Of a stretch of 24,569 bases of DNA, positions 13,886-21,726 are shown in pieces. Below the pieces are notes generated by a model, which had not been told where the DNA came from, did no database searches, and worked only from the letters and a program-made list of their open reading frames with translations. The stretch lies in assembly GCF_946478925.1 (NCBI RefSeq), contig NZ_CAMLDP010000021.1:1-24569 (forward strand), read 5' to 3'. Position numbers and translations under genes: made by a program. This DNA comes from an uncultured Nitrososphaera sp. (GTDB lineage: Archaea; Thermoproteota; Nitrososphaeria; Nitrososphaerales; Nitrososphaeraceae). Position 1 is the stretch's first letter; every line of letters starts with the position of its first letter.

Positions 13886-14836
13886 CTATTTCGATGATGG
13901 CGTCGTCTCAAGGACGCGCCGAAGCTCTGCAATGTGCTCCGGGTTTGTGCCGCAGCACCCTCCTATCAGGCGCACGTTCTTGTAGCTTTTGACAAAGTCT
14001 GCCATCCTGTGCGCAATCTCGTCGGGCCCCATCTTGTAGACCGCCTTTCCGCCCTCGTTGTGAGGCATCCCTGCGTTTGGCATGACCAGTATGGGCAGGT
14101 CCTGCTCTGCCAGCCACTTGATGCTTGGCTCCATCTCGGCCGGCCCCGTCGAGCAGTTGAGGCCAAAAAAGTCGATACCCATGTCGCTCACCGTCGTGTA
14201 CGCGGCCTGCACGCTTGTCCCAAGGAGCATCTTGCCGTACTGGTCGAGAGTCACGTTTGCGATTATCGGGACTTTTCTGCCTGCCTTTTCCATAGCCTGA
14301 TGGGACGCCTCGATTGCAAGCTTTACTTCAAGTATGTCCTGGCTTGTTTCTATCAACAGCGCGTCTGCGCCTCCCAGGATGAGCCCTTCTGCCTGCAGCG
14401 CAAACGCCTCCCTTATCTCGTCAAGGGGCTTTTGCCCGAGGTCCGGGTCGCTTGAGCTTGGCAGAAACCCAGTCGGCCCCATCGAGCCTATTACGTATCT
14501 ATTTTCAAACTCGTCGGCGACCTCTCGCGCAAGCTGCGCCGCCTTTTTGTTGAACTCGACTGTCTGGCCGCCATAGCCGTACTCCTCCAGCTTGAACCTG
14601 TTGGAACCAAAGGTGTTTGTCTCGATGCAGTCGGCGCCTGCCTCAAGGTAGCTGCGGTGGATCTTTTTTATCCATTCTGGCCTCGTAAGGATGAGGCCGT
14701 CGTTAAAGCCGTCCTTGCCGTCGGGAAAGTCCTCGGGCGCCGGATTGAGCTTTTGTATCTCTGTTCCCATTGCCCCGTCGAACAGCAGCCGCCTCTTTTT
14801 TGCGGCTTGTACGAACGGCTCTCTTTCTTGTGGCAA
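13886..14836 (-). CDS. Homocysteine methyltransferase module, the missing N-terminal part of MetH
   Basis: A 316-aa TIM-barrel protein that binds homocysteine through zinc. It aligns with MetH residues 1-350: LLFDGAMGTEIQ (17-28), ETNTFGSNR (72-80), GSMGPTG (117-123), and zinc ligands Cys228 (GLNCSTGPAEM), Cys294 and Cys295 (IGGCCGTNPEH). Since metH at 8451 lacks this domain, the two very probably form one methionine synthase. Alternatively it could act alone with S-methylmethionine as in MmuM, but the full N-terminal-MetH look and the context favour the split enzyme. Start TTG 14836, with CATTAAAT (14861-14868) 28 nt upstream. Confidence 0.9.
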   Translation of the reverse strand: MPQEREPFVQAAKKRRLLFDGAMGTEIQKLNPAPEDFPDGKDGFNDGLILTRPEWIKKIHRSYLEAGADCIETNTFGSNRFKLEEYGYGGQTVEFNKKAAQLAREVADEFENRYVIGSMGPTGFLPSSSDPDLGQKPLDEIREAFALQAEGLILGGADALLIETSQDILEVKLAIEASHQAMEKAGRKVPIIANVTLDQYGKMLLGTSVQAAYTTVSDMGIDFFGLNCSTGPAEMEPSIKWLAEQDLPILVMPNAGMPHNEGGKAVYKMGPDEIAHRMADFVKSYKNVRLIGGCCGTNPEHIAELRRVLETTPSSK

Positions 14837-14955
14837 ACAAGCCTTGTTCTCGCAGATTCAATTTAATGCTTCGCCGGGCTCTAAAATAGACAAAAGGGGC
14901 AACATCTCTTGACACTGGGGCTCTAAACCGCATACAGAGACCTCATGGGCATCAT

Positions 14956-15465
14956 ATGATGACCTCAATAGTCCAAGAGTCAACAGCGACAACGACAACA
15001 ACGCCAACACCAACGCAGACAAGAAGAACCACAGACATACCTCCACACTTTCTCCTCGTAGGCAGAAAGAACGCGCTCGACTACATCGCGCCCGCGCTTT
15101 TCAGGATAGGCACGTTTGGCGAGCTGGTCGTGAGGGCAAAGGGGAGCATGAGCATCGTGACTGCGGTAAACGTTGCCGAGATGGTCAAAAAGGATGTCGC
15201 AGGGCTAGAAACGCGCTCTATCGCGATAGGCACAGAGGAGATAGTCATAGAAGGGATGCCAAAGAGAGTCTCGTACATTGAAATCCACCTGGCAAAGCCT
15301 GCGCCGGTTGTAGAGGCACCGACACCCGCAGCCGCAGAAGAAGCGCCGCCGCAGGACAAGCTTGCCGAGACTGCTTCGACTGCCAAGAAGATAAGGGCCA
15401 AAGCAAAGAAATCGACTACCACAAAAAAGAGAACGGTCCGCAAACAGCAAAAGGCGGACGCCTAG
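14956..15465 (+). CDS. Alba-family chromatin/RNA-binding protein with lysine-rich tail
   Basis: A 169-aa protein. Residues 31-115 are a complete Alba domain: FLLVGRKNALDYIAPALF with the nucleic-acid-contacting Arg-Lys at 37-38, GELVVRAKGSMSIVTAVNVAEM, SIAIGTEEI, and KRVSYIEIHLAK. Classic Alba is about 90-100 aa. Here a Thr-rich N-terminus (about 30 residues) and an Ala/Pro/Glu linker plus a Lys/Arg tail (AKKIRAKAKKSTTTKKR) are added, like histone H1 tails. Two ATGs in a row at 14956 and 14959. It is divergent from the homocysteine module, 119 nt between start codons. Dimeric DNA compaction or RNA binding is expected. Confidence 0.85.
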   Translation: MMTSIVQESTATTTTTPTPTQTRRTTDIPPHFLLVGRKNALDYIAPALFRIGTFGELVVRAKGSMSIVTAVNVAEMVKKDVAGLETRSIAIGTEEIVIEGMPKRVSYIEIHLAKPAPVVEAPTPAAAEEAPPQDKLAETASTAKKIRAKAKKSTTTKKRTVRKQQKADA

Positions 15466-15482
15466 GCTCTTTCTCTTTATAT

Positions 15483-16037
15483 TTATCTCTGCCTTCCGCC
15501 GCCAAAAACCGACAGGATGCTTGACACCATCATGCCTGCCGTGTAGGACTGGCCCATCTCTGCAAAGCCAGGGATAAAGTGGAGCGAGAACAGCGCGCCA
15601 AGCGCGGCAATGCCGCCGTACTGCGACAGCTTTTTCAAGAGCGTCTTTTCGCTGTTGAAAGGCGCAAGCAGCATCCCAAGTATCCACGTCCCAAAGAGCC
15701 AGATCATGGTCTTTGTGGCGACAAGCTCGGGCGCTGTGAACGCGACTCCAAAATACATCGCAGTCACGATAAAGTCGGCGCCCATCATGTTGGCAAATAT
15801 CTTGTTGAACGACTTTAGCTTGACGATATAGTGGCCAAAGACAAAGCCCATTATCGCAACTGCCGCGGCGCTCCCGCCGACGTAGGCCGCGTTTGCGCCG
15901 CACGAAAAGAGCGCCCTTGGGTCCGTGCTCCCGCACATCACCTGCGTGGCCACCAGCACCATGAGGAACGTCTTGATGATGACGCTCGCTATTATGAGCA
16001 GGGCCTTGTGCTGGCGTTCAAGCGGTTGCGCTTTCAA
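15483..16037 (-). CDS. Integral membrane protein, hypothetical
   Basis: A 184-aa protein with about five hydrophobic stretches (near 13-34, 52-72, 83-104, 109-128, 141-160). A loop has two cysteines (VMCGSTDPRALFSCGAN) that could form an extracellular disulfide. Start TTG 16037; CCTTAAG about 38 nt upstream would give a 12-nt leader, while a TATATAC element lies too close, so the start is not settled. It lies 54 nt after the AsnRS stop on the same strand. Family not recognised. Confidence 0.6.
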   Translation of the reverse strand: MKAQPLERQHKALLIIASVIIKTFLMVLVATQVMCGSTDPRALFSCGANAAYVGGSAAAVAIMGFVFGHYIVKLKSFNKIFANMMGADFIVTAMYFGVAFTAPELVATKTMIWLFGTWILGMLLAPFNSEKTLLKKLSQYGGIAALGALFSLHFIPGFAEMGQSYTAGMMVSSILSVFGGGRQR

Positions 16038-16091
16038 TGTGGTATATACGTGTGTGCTGGCTGCTGCCAGATACTTAAGGCTTGATCATCA

Positions 16092-17408
16092 TCACGGCTC
16101 TACTCGCGACATCGTCCTCGGGAAAAGCACCGTGTCTTTGATGTCCTCCGCGTTAGTTATCCATCTCACGAGGCGCTCGATGCCAAGGCCAAAGCCGCCG
16201 TGCGGCACAGACCCGTAGCGGCGCAGGTCGAGATACCACTCGTACGCCTCTGGCTTTAATCCCTCTTTTTTCATCCTGTTCGTGATAGAGTCGATGCTGT
16301 CCTCCCTCTGGCCTCCGCTCGTTATCTCGCCAAAGCCCCGGGGAGCAAGCATGTCGGCAGTCAGCCCGACTCCCGGGTAGTCCGGGTCTTCCTTGACATA
16401 AAACGGCTTGACCGCAATGGGATAGCCGACTACGAATATCGGTTTGTCAGAGTCCTTGGTCAGCTCGCGCTCGGAATCTATCGACAGGTCGTCGCCGAAC
16501 TGGATGTCGCGCTTTGTCCCGTCGTCTTCCGTGACTTGGAACCCTCGTGAACGCAAAATCTCTATCGCCCTTCCGTACGGCACGCGCTCAAACGGAGGCT
16601 CGACTTTTTTGAGGCCGGAAACGTCGCGATTTAATAATTCCAGCTCTTCTGCGCGCTCTTTGATCGTGTTCTGTATCACGTACGAGACAAGCTGCTCCTC
16701 CACCTTCAAGATGTCCTCAAGCGCGACCCACGGCGCCTCTGCCTCCAGGTGCGAAAATTCCGCCAGATGCCGGACGGTCCTCGACTTTTCAGCCCGGAAC
16801 GACGGCGTCAGACTCCACACGGGACCAAGCGAGAATATCATCGCCTCCAGGTACAGCTGCGCGCTCTGCGAGAGGTACGCGTCCTGGTCGAAATACCGCA
16901 GCTTGAAAAGAGTCGAGCCCCCTTCCACCGCGCCCTTTACTATCGTCGGAGCGGTCACCTCCATCCAGCCGTTTTCCACGAACCACTGCCGGCCGTAATG
17001 GAGGACGGACGCGCGCACCTTGGCCATTGCTATCATTTTGCGCATACGGAGCGCAAGGTGGCGCTTGTCAAGGAGCAGTTCATCGCTCTGGTACTCGCCT
17101 ATCGGGTACTCGGCTGCAACGTTGAATATTTTCAGCCCTTTTCCCTTTATCTCGTAGCCTCCCTCCGGCGCCCGGGGGTCTTGGCTTACGATGCCGGTGA
17201 CCTCCACCGACGACTCTATCGTGAGGTTTGCTACCTTGTCGGTCGAAAGGACGCACTGTATCACTCCGCCCCTGTCGTCTCGAAGCAGTAGGAACGAGTT
17301 TTCCTTTTGCTTGCGCAGGCGGTGTACCCATCCCCTGACCGTCACTTCTTTTCCGACAAAACTGGCGTTCTTGACCTCGCTGGCGCGCATATGTTTGATG
17401 TCTGTCAC
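16092..17408 (-). CDS. asnS: Asparaginyl-tRNA synthetase
   Basis: Charges tRNA-Asn with asparagine using ATP. The 438-aa class IIb enzyme has an OB-fold anticodon domain (17-100, VTVRGWVHRLRKQKENSFLL), motif 2 FRAEKSRTVRHLAEFSHLEAE-type sequence at about 204-224, and motif 3 GFGLGIERLVRW (405-416). The closing phrases EWYLDLRRYGSVPHGGFG and FPRTMSRVEP are those of AsnRS; AspRS would show a different motif 3 surrounding and ending. Length fits archaeal AsnRS (about 430). Start GTG 17408 or ATG 17390: the TTTTATAAT box (17421-17429) is 17 or 35 nt away, so neither fits well. Confidence 0.93.
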   Translation of the reverse strand: MTDIKHMRASEVKNASFVGKEVTVRGWVHRLRKQKENSFLLLRDDRGGVIQCVLSTDKVANLTIESSVEVTGIVSQDPRAPEGGYEIKGKGLKIFNVAAEYPIGEYQSDELLLDKRHLALRMRKMIAMAKVRASVLHYGRQWFVENGWMEVTAPTIVKGAVEGGSTLFKLRYFDQDAYLSQSAQLYLEAMIFSLGPVWSLTPSFRAEKSRTVRHLAEFSHLEAEAPWVALEDILKVEEQLVSYVIQNTIKERAEELELLNRDVSGLKKVEPPFERVPYGRAIEILRSRGFQVTEDDGTKRDIQFGDDLSIDSERELTKDSDKPIFVVGYPIAVKPFYVKEDPDYPGVGLTADMLAPRGFGEITSGGQREDSIDSITNRMKKEGLKPEAYEWYLDLRRYGSVPHGGFGLGIERLVRWITNAEDIKDTVLFPRTMSRVEP

Positions 17409-17435
17409 GCAGACCTGATTATTATAAAATGTTTT

Positions 17436-18032
17436 TTAGCTTTTGAAAGCTGCAAGAAGTACCCTTCTTATGGGCGCCCATATGCGCTTGTCCTTTGCCT
17501 TCTCCGGGGTAAGGAGAAGCTGTATCGCCATCCCTTGATAGATGGCAAAGAGCATCCTGACAACGCCCTCAGCCTCTGCGACATCCACTTTGATGACGCC
17601 TACCGACGATGCAAACTCCAGAAGAGTCTTCATCCTGCCTATCGCCTCTTCGAGGCCGTCTCTGAACACCTTGGCTATCTTGTCGCTCCTCCTGCCGCTG
17701 ACCCACATCTCAAAGAGCAGGGCGGTAAAGTCGGGGTTTTCCTGCAAGTTTCTCTTTAGGACTTCAATCATGCCGTCCACCAACTCTTCCAGCGTCCGGG
17801 CGCTTGAGAGGCTGCCGACCGAAGAGTCCCACATCGGCTCAAAGCCAAATGCCAGCGCCTTTGAGACCATGTCCTCCTTGTCCTTGAAGTAGTAGTGCAA
17901 GAGGCCCCTGCTGACCTTGGCGGCGTCTGCGACGTCGTTGATGGTGGTGTTCTCATAACCCTTTTTCGAAAGCACGGCAAGCGTCGCCTCAATCATCCTC
18001 TCGGCCTTTTCCTCCTTGCCCCTCCTCGGCAC
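17436..18032 (-). CDS. TetR-family transcriptional regulator
   Basis: A 198-aa protein with the TetR/AcrR DNA-binding helix-turn-helix at 29-55 (TTINDVADAAKVSRGLLHYY, then FKDKEDM). The all-helical ligand and dimer domain follows, including a motif FTALLFEMWVSGRRSDK of the type seen in the TetR C-terminal domain. It probably represses its own or nearby genes until a small ligand binds. The GTG start at 18032 is 28 nt from an ATAATAA box (about 18057-18063), so leaderless. It ends 27 nt before AsnRS on the same strand. No operator was clearly identified. Confidence 0.88.
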   Translation of the reverse strand: MPRRGKEEKAERMIEATLAVLSKKGYENTTINDVADAAKVSRGLLHYYFKDKEDMVSKALAFGFEPMWDSSVGSLSSARTLEELVDGMIEVLKRNLQENPDFTALLFEMWVSGRRSDKIAKVFRDGLEEAIGRMKTLLEFASSVGVIKVDVAEAEGVVRMLFAIYQGMAIQLLLTPEKAKDKRIWAPIRRVLLAAFKS

Positions 18033-18059
18033 AAATACACACTGCGCGCCTGTCGGTTA

Positions 18060-18179
18060 TTATGATTTGTGCTGGACGCCCAACAAAGATTCTTTGCTCC
18101 CAAGCTCCTTCACCTGCCACTTGACACCGTTCTGGTAATGGACGTATGCCAACCCGAATTTCCTCTTGACCTGCAGCCT
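18060..18179 (-). other. Coding-like short frame right after the mgtC stop
   Basis: In the same frame as mgtC, directly after its TAG stop, 39 sense codons run to a TAA: RLQVKRKFGLAYVHYQNGVK, then WQVKELGSKESLLGVQHKS. Codon third positions are GC-rich like real genes here. There is no ATG or GTG near the beginning; CTG at codon 2 or TTG at codon 10 are the only plausible starts. It could be a basic small protein, a read-through extension of MgtC, or a decayed tail. The TetR promoter overlaps its end. Confidence 0.35.
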
Positions 18180-18623
18180 CTAGGTCTCTTCGCCTCTTTT
18201 TATCATCCTTGAAAGATGCGGTATCCTAGGCACGCCGACGGCAAAGGCTGTCGCCACTATCGCAAGAAAATAGTATTCGTAGCCGATTGCCATGCCGATT
18301 GAAGCCGCAAACCACACGGCGGCCGCAGTAGTCAGGTTTGTTATCTTGCCGTCAAGCTCGCTTTTTAGGATGAGCCCCGCGCCGAGAAAACCAATGCCGG
18401 AGATTATCTGCGCCGCTATCCTTGACTGCGAGTTTGGGTCTACCAGTGACGAAAGAAAAGTGAAAATCATCGCTCCCCCTATCACAAGGCAATGCGTGCT
18501 TATCCCTGCCGCCTTGTTCCTCGATTCCCTCTCTGCACCAATGGCAAAGCCTGCCGCAAGAGAGATCCCGATGCCGACCAAAAAACGCATTTCATAGCCG
18601 GTTGGTATCCCTTCAAATACCAT
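18180..18623 (-). CDS. MgtC/SapB-family membrane protein
   Basis: A 147-aa membrane protein with the family's N-terminal block: four to five helices (FLVGIGISLAAGFAIG, CLVIGGAMIFTFLSSL, AAQIISGIGFLGAGLIL, AAAVWFAASIGMAIG) and the marks GAERE and GFLGAGLIL. MgtC proteins are tied to low-magnesium growth and to control of membrane ATP synthase in bacteria; the archaeal role is not known. The long C-terminal soluble domain of pathogen MgtC is missing, as in SapB-type proteins. ATG 18623 is 27 nt from an A/T box (about 18645-18655). Confidence 0.85.
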   Translation of the reverse strand: MVFEGIPTGYEMRFLVGIGISLAAGFAIGAERESRNKAAGISTHCLVIGGAMIFTFLSSLVDPNSQSRIAAQIISGIGFLGAGLILKSELDGKITNLTTAAAVWFAASIGMAIGYEYYFLAIVATAFAVGVPRIPHLSRMIKRGEET

Positions 18624-18716
18624 CTTGCTCTATTGACAAAAATGATATTTTAACAGTGAGGGTAATGTTATCCCTTTTTTGCAAAGCGCGGCCGGTGTTT
18701 TTTCTGCGTCCGTGTT

Positions 18717-18735
18717 TCAAGAAAAAAAGAAAATA
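18717..18735 (-). terminator. T-rich tract after the 18749 gene
   Basis: The minus strand reads ATTTTCTTTTTTTCTTG just after the stop codon at 18749. Runs of T alone are known to end archaeal transcription. Confidence 0.45.
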
Positions 18736-18748
18736 GGGGAAGAGGAAG

Positions 18749-19117
18749 TCAGGAAGCCGCTGTCTTTCTGCCCTTTGCAAAGAAAGCCGCCGCGACTCCT
18801 CCAAAGATGGCGCCCAGCGCGCCGACGTACAGCAGAGTCTCGTTGCCTCCTATCGACAGCATCGGCGTGCCAGAACCATTCGGATTCTCATGAGTAGTTA
18901 CCCACTTTCTTGCCGCAAGCAATGTCTGCTCGTTGCACTCTATCCTGTCAATGTTGTACTTTGCGCACTCGGCAAGCTGATTCGGAGTGGCGCCCGCGGT
19001 GGGGTTGCCATTGACGCCGTACTGCGCGTGCGACTGCTGAACCGTTCCTGCCGCAAGTGCCAAGGCTATCCCTGCTGCTGCGGCCAGCAGGGCCATGTAG
19101 TTTTTTGACTTGTCCAT
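18749..19117 (-). CDS. Secreted protein with C-terminal membrane anchor
   Basis: A 122-aa protein with a signal peptide (about 7-31, YMALLAAAAGIALALAAGTV, ending at SHAQ), a hydrophilic middle with two cysteines (AECAKYNIDRIECNEQ, probably a disulfide), N-x-T/S sites, and a C-terminal helix followed by lysine and arginine (LLYVGALGAIFGGVAAAFFA, then KGRK). This layout is like archaeal cell-surface proteins held by a C-terminal anchor. ATG 19117; a GGATTATCC box (about 19139-19147) lies 26 nt upstream. Function unknown. Confidence 0.65.
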   Translation of the reverse strand: MDKSKNYMALLAAAAGIALALAAGTVQQSHAQYGVNGNPTAGATPNQLAECAKYNIDRIECNEQTLLAARKWVTTHENPNGSGTPMLSIGGNETLLYVGALGAIFGGVAAAFFAKGRKTAAS

Positions 19118-19127
19118 GCACTAGTTA

Positions 19128-19988
19128 TCAAGGGCGCTCTGGATAATCCTGCGTTCCGGACGCGCCCGTCGGCGCCTGTTCTGGCTCTAGAACGCGGCCT
19201 TCAAAGCACCGGTACTTGACTAGGAGCATGTAGCCAAGAAACCCGACGACTGCGGCCCCTGCAAGAGGCAGTATGAACGAGGCAAGACCTGGCGTGGCAA
19301 GCACGCTCTGGCCGGCCATGGCGACCTTTTCTTTGGATATCTCTGTCGACTCTTCTATCGTCTGCTGCTGTTGATGATGGCCTGCGCTTGCCTCGGGGGC
19401 GACGTAGCTTTGGCTTACCTGTACGGAAGGAGGCTCTTGCACGTACTGGAACAGAAAGGCGCTGCCTGCGACAAACACCACCAGCGCGACTGCGCCGGGC
19501 GCAACCAGCGGGAGGACGCCCCTTGCGTTTCTCCTGTCAGACGTCGCCTTGTCCGCCCTTTCAAGCAGGCTGAACCTCCACATCCTCCACGCTTCCAGCC
19601 ACAGCACACCGGCCGCTGCGGCTGGCACTGCCAATCCATAGACGCTCCACGACGACAGGTTGAATATCACATACAGGACGGAAACGGCGGAAAATACCGA
19701 GGCATAGAATGCAAGCCTCGGGACCGAGAACCTCCCAAAGTTCACGTACGACTCAAGTGCCCTGACCCTCACCTTGCGGATGACGTACACCCTGCCGTGG
19801 CTGTCCTTTGCGGCAAGGCCCATCCCGACCAGCTTTTCCACCTGGTAGTCGGCCACGCTAGGGCTGGACAGGCCCAGGTCGCGCTGTATTTCCCTTATGC
19901 CTCCCGGCTCGCCCTTTCTCAACAGGTACAGGTACACCTGCAAGGTCCTGCCCTGCAGCTTGCGCTCGATGTCGCCTTCTCCTTCCAT
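19128..19988 (-). CDS. Membrane-bound winged-helix regulator
   Basis: A 286-aa protein starting at ATG 19988 (MEGEGDIERKLQGRTLQVYL), the start supported by a CCTTAAATCC box (20011-20020) 27 nt upstream, although the frame is open to 20159. Residues 8-75 are a winged helix-turn-helix of the kind that reads DNA (GGIREIQRDLGLSSPSVADY, then QVEKLVGMGLAAKDSHGRVYVI). Four hydrophobic helices follow, with a long Gln/Ser-rich extracytoplasmic loop (HHQQQQTIEES) before the last. A one-component sensor that stays in the membrane is likely. It is divergent from the Nudix-dehydrogenase pair, which it may control. Confidence 0.75.
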   Translation of the reverse strand: MEGEGDIERKLQGRTLQVYLYLLRKGEPGGIREIQRDLGLSSPSVADYQVEKLVGMGLAAKDSHGRVYVIRKVRVRALESYVNFGRFSVPRLAFYASVFSAVSVLYVIFNLSSWSVYGLAVPAAAAGVLWLEAWRMWRFSLLERADKATSDRRNARGVLPLVAPGAVALVVFVAGSAFLFQYVQEPPSVQVSQSYVAPEASAGHHQQQQTIEESTEISKEKVAMAGQSVLATPGLASFILPLAGAAVVGFLGYMLLVKYRCFEGRVLEPEQAPTGASGTQDYPERP

Positions 19989-20010
19989 ATGAGAAGAGTT
20001 GGCAGAAGGT

Positions 20011-20068
20011 GGATTTAAGGAGCGCCAAAACAGAGGCCGTTCTGGGATTAGAACACGTGTTTTATAAT
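20011..20068. promoter_or_regulatory. Divergent promoter pair between regulator and Nudix operon
   Basis: Minus-strand CCTTAAATCC (20011-20020) serves the regulator at 19988. Plus-strand TTTTATAAT (20060-20068) is 28 nt from the TTG at 20092. The two boxes are only about 45 bases apart, so a protein bound between them could affect both genes. Confidence 0.5.
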
Positions 20069-20091
20069 CCAGTCCGGCGCCAGCTAGGGCG

Positions 20092-20673
20092 TTGGCAGTA
20101 AAAAAAAGAGGTTGGAAGCGCCTTGGCCGGAAAAAGGTGTTTGAGGCAAGGGACGGCAAGACCGTCTACATGGAGCTCTTCCAGGACACCGTCCAGACGC
20201 CAAAGGGCAGGACACTTTCCTATACCCATTACCGCTCGTCAGACGTCGTAGTGGTTGTCCCGTTCCTTGACAAAGAGACGCTTGTCATGATAAGGCAGTA
20301 TCGTTACCCGCTCGACAAGACGCTGCTAGAGTTTCCCGCCGGCCACGTGGAAAAGGGCGAAAGCCCGCTTGCGACTGCCAAGAGGGAGCTTCAAGAGGAG
20401 ACCGGCTACCGGGCAAAAACAGTGAAACACGTCTACGACTACCACCCGTCAGTCAGCAAGTCGCGGCAGGTAGTGCACGTCTTTACCGCGTCCGGTCTTG
20501 CAGGCGGCGAGACCGACCACGACAGTACCGAGGACATAACCGTGGAAACAGTGAGCGTCAAGAATCTGGAAAACATGATAGCTGACAAAAAGGTGGAAAA
20601 CGCCGGCACGCTTATTGCCTACCTGTTGTGCTGCAGCAGCGGAATAAAGAAGATAAACCGCAACGGAGCGTAA
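20092..20673 (+). CDS. Nudix hydrolase, ADP-ribose pyrophosphatase type
   Basis: Probably hydrolyses ADP-ribose or a related sugar nucleotide to AMP plus a sugar phosphate. The 193-aa protein has the full Nudix box at 84-106 (GHVEKGESPLATAKRELQEE, then TGY), preceded by RQYRYPLDKTLLEFPAG, the phrase typical of the ADP-ribose group. A basic leader (VKKRGWKRLGRKK) is unusual and might bind RNA or anionic partners. Start TTG 20092 is leaderless by its box. The dehydrogenase gene follows 27 nt after the stop, so the two form an operon. Confidence 0.85.
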   Translation: MAVKKRGWKRLGRKKVFEARDGKTVYMELFQDTVQTPKGRTLSYTHYRSSDVVVVVPFLDKETLVMIRQYRYPLDKTLLEFPAGHVEKGESPLATAKRELQEETGYRAKTVKHVYDYHPSVSKSRQVVHVFTASGLAGGETDHDSTEDITVETVSVKNLENMIADKKVENAGTLIAYLLCCSSGIKKINRNGA

Positions 20674-20700
20674 AGCGGCATGATGGCAGGAGAGACAACA

Positions 20701-21726
20701 ATGAAGGTGATGGTCCTTGACAGGTGCGCGCCTATCGAAACGAGGCCGCTGAAACTGAGGTCGATACCGGTCCCCCAGCCGAAAAAAAGGGGCGACGTGC
20801 TTTTGGAGATAGAGGCGTGCGGCGTCTGCCGGTCCAACCTGCACATGATAGAGGGCGACTGGAAGGACGAGGGCTCGCCGTCGGTCCTGCCGGTGGTGCC
20901 GGGCCACGAGGTGGTCGGCGTCGTTAAAAAGGCTGGCAGCTCAAAAAAAGTCAGGGAAGGCGACAGGGTCGGCATACAACCTTTGTATAGCTCATGTTTG
21001 AAATGTGACTACTGCCATTCCGGCAAAGAGCATCTGTGCGACGACGCCGAGATAACAGGCGAAAGCGTGCAGGGCGGATACGCCGAGTACATCGTCGCAA
21101 ACGAGGAATTTGTAACTGCGATACCCGACAGCATCGACTCTGCGCACGCTGCTCCGCTGTTCTGCCCCGGCATAACTGCGTACAAGGCAGTCAAGGCAAG
21201 CGAGCCGGCAAAGGGCAGGTCCGTGGGCATCTTTGGAGTCGGCGGAGTAGGGCACCTTGCGGTGCAGATGGCCAAGATGGAGGGCGCAAGGGTGGTCGGC
21301 ATCTCCCGGGCAAAAAAGCACCTTGACCTTGCAAAAAAACTGGGCGCAGACAGCACCATCGCGTACCAGGAATCTGTCGATCAATTCGTCAAGAACCTGA
21401 AGAGGGAAGAGGGGCTACTGGACAGCGCAATCGTGTTTGCGCCGTCAGAGAAGGCCATAGACGCGGCGGTAAAGTCGGTCAAAAAGGGCGGGCTCGTAGT
21501 GGTTGGAGTGGTCGGCGAGATACCTCACTTTTCCGCGTTTGAAGAAAAGACCATCCGCGGGACAGTGATAGGCTCACGACAGGACATGGCAGACCTGGTC
21601 GCACTTGCCGCTGACAGATCGCTTGACGTGATCATAGAGACGCACAAACTTGCCGAGGCAAACGATGTGCTTGCGAGGCTAAAGCACTCGGAAGTGGAGG
21701 CGCGCGCAGTGCTTGTGCCCCGCTAG
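20701..21726 (+). CDS. Zinc-dependent alcohol dehydrogenase, MDR superfamily
   Basis: NAD(P)-dependent oxidation of an alcohol or the reverse, in the cytoplasm. From ATG 20701 the protein is 341 aa. Catalytic-zinc ligands are Cys43 (CGVCRSN), His69-Glu70 (PGHEVVG) and Cys155 (FCPGITAY). Structural zinc is held by four cysteines in CLKCDYCHSGKEHLC (99-113). The nucleotide fold begins GIFGVGGVGHLAVQMAK. The usual Asp after CRS/CRT is Asn here. ATG 20701 is chosen because AGGAGAG (20688-20694) sits 6 nt before it; ATG 20680 is in frame but lacks this. Substrate not predictable. Confidence 0.88.
   Translation: MKVMVLDRCAPIETRPLKLRSIPVPQPKKRGDVLLEIEACGVCRSNLHMIEGDWKDEGSPSVLPVVPGHEVVGVVKKAGSSKKVREGDRVGIQPLYSSCLKCDYCHSGKEHLCDDAEITGESVQGGYAEYIVANEEFVTAIPDSIDSAHAAPLFCPGITAYKAVKASEPAKGRSVGIFGVGGVGHLAVQMAKMEGARVVGISRAKKHLDLAKKLGADSTIAYQESVDQFVKNLKREEGLLDSAIVFAPSEKAIDAAVKSVKKGGLVVVGVVGEIPHFSAFEEKTIRGTVIGSRQDMADLVALAADRSLDVIIETHKLAEANDVLARLKHSEVEARAVLVPR

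Noticed and set aside
15205..15936. 243-aa minus-strand frame
   Set aside because: Covers parts of the Alba gene antisense and of the membrane protein gene out of frame; Cys/Arg/His-rich shadow.
16060..16095. TGATGATGA after asnS as a box C
   Set aside because: No box D or guide match follows; the bases belong to the asnS stop region.
16092..17408. Aspartyl-tRNA synthetase
   Set aside because: The motif 3 region and the FPRT-type end fit AsnRS, not archaeal AspRS.
18658..18681. Hairpin plus six T on the plus strand
   Set aside because: Resembles a bacterial-type terminator, but no plus-strand gene precedes it and the stem has a bulge; likely chance near the mgtC promoter.
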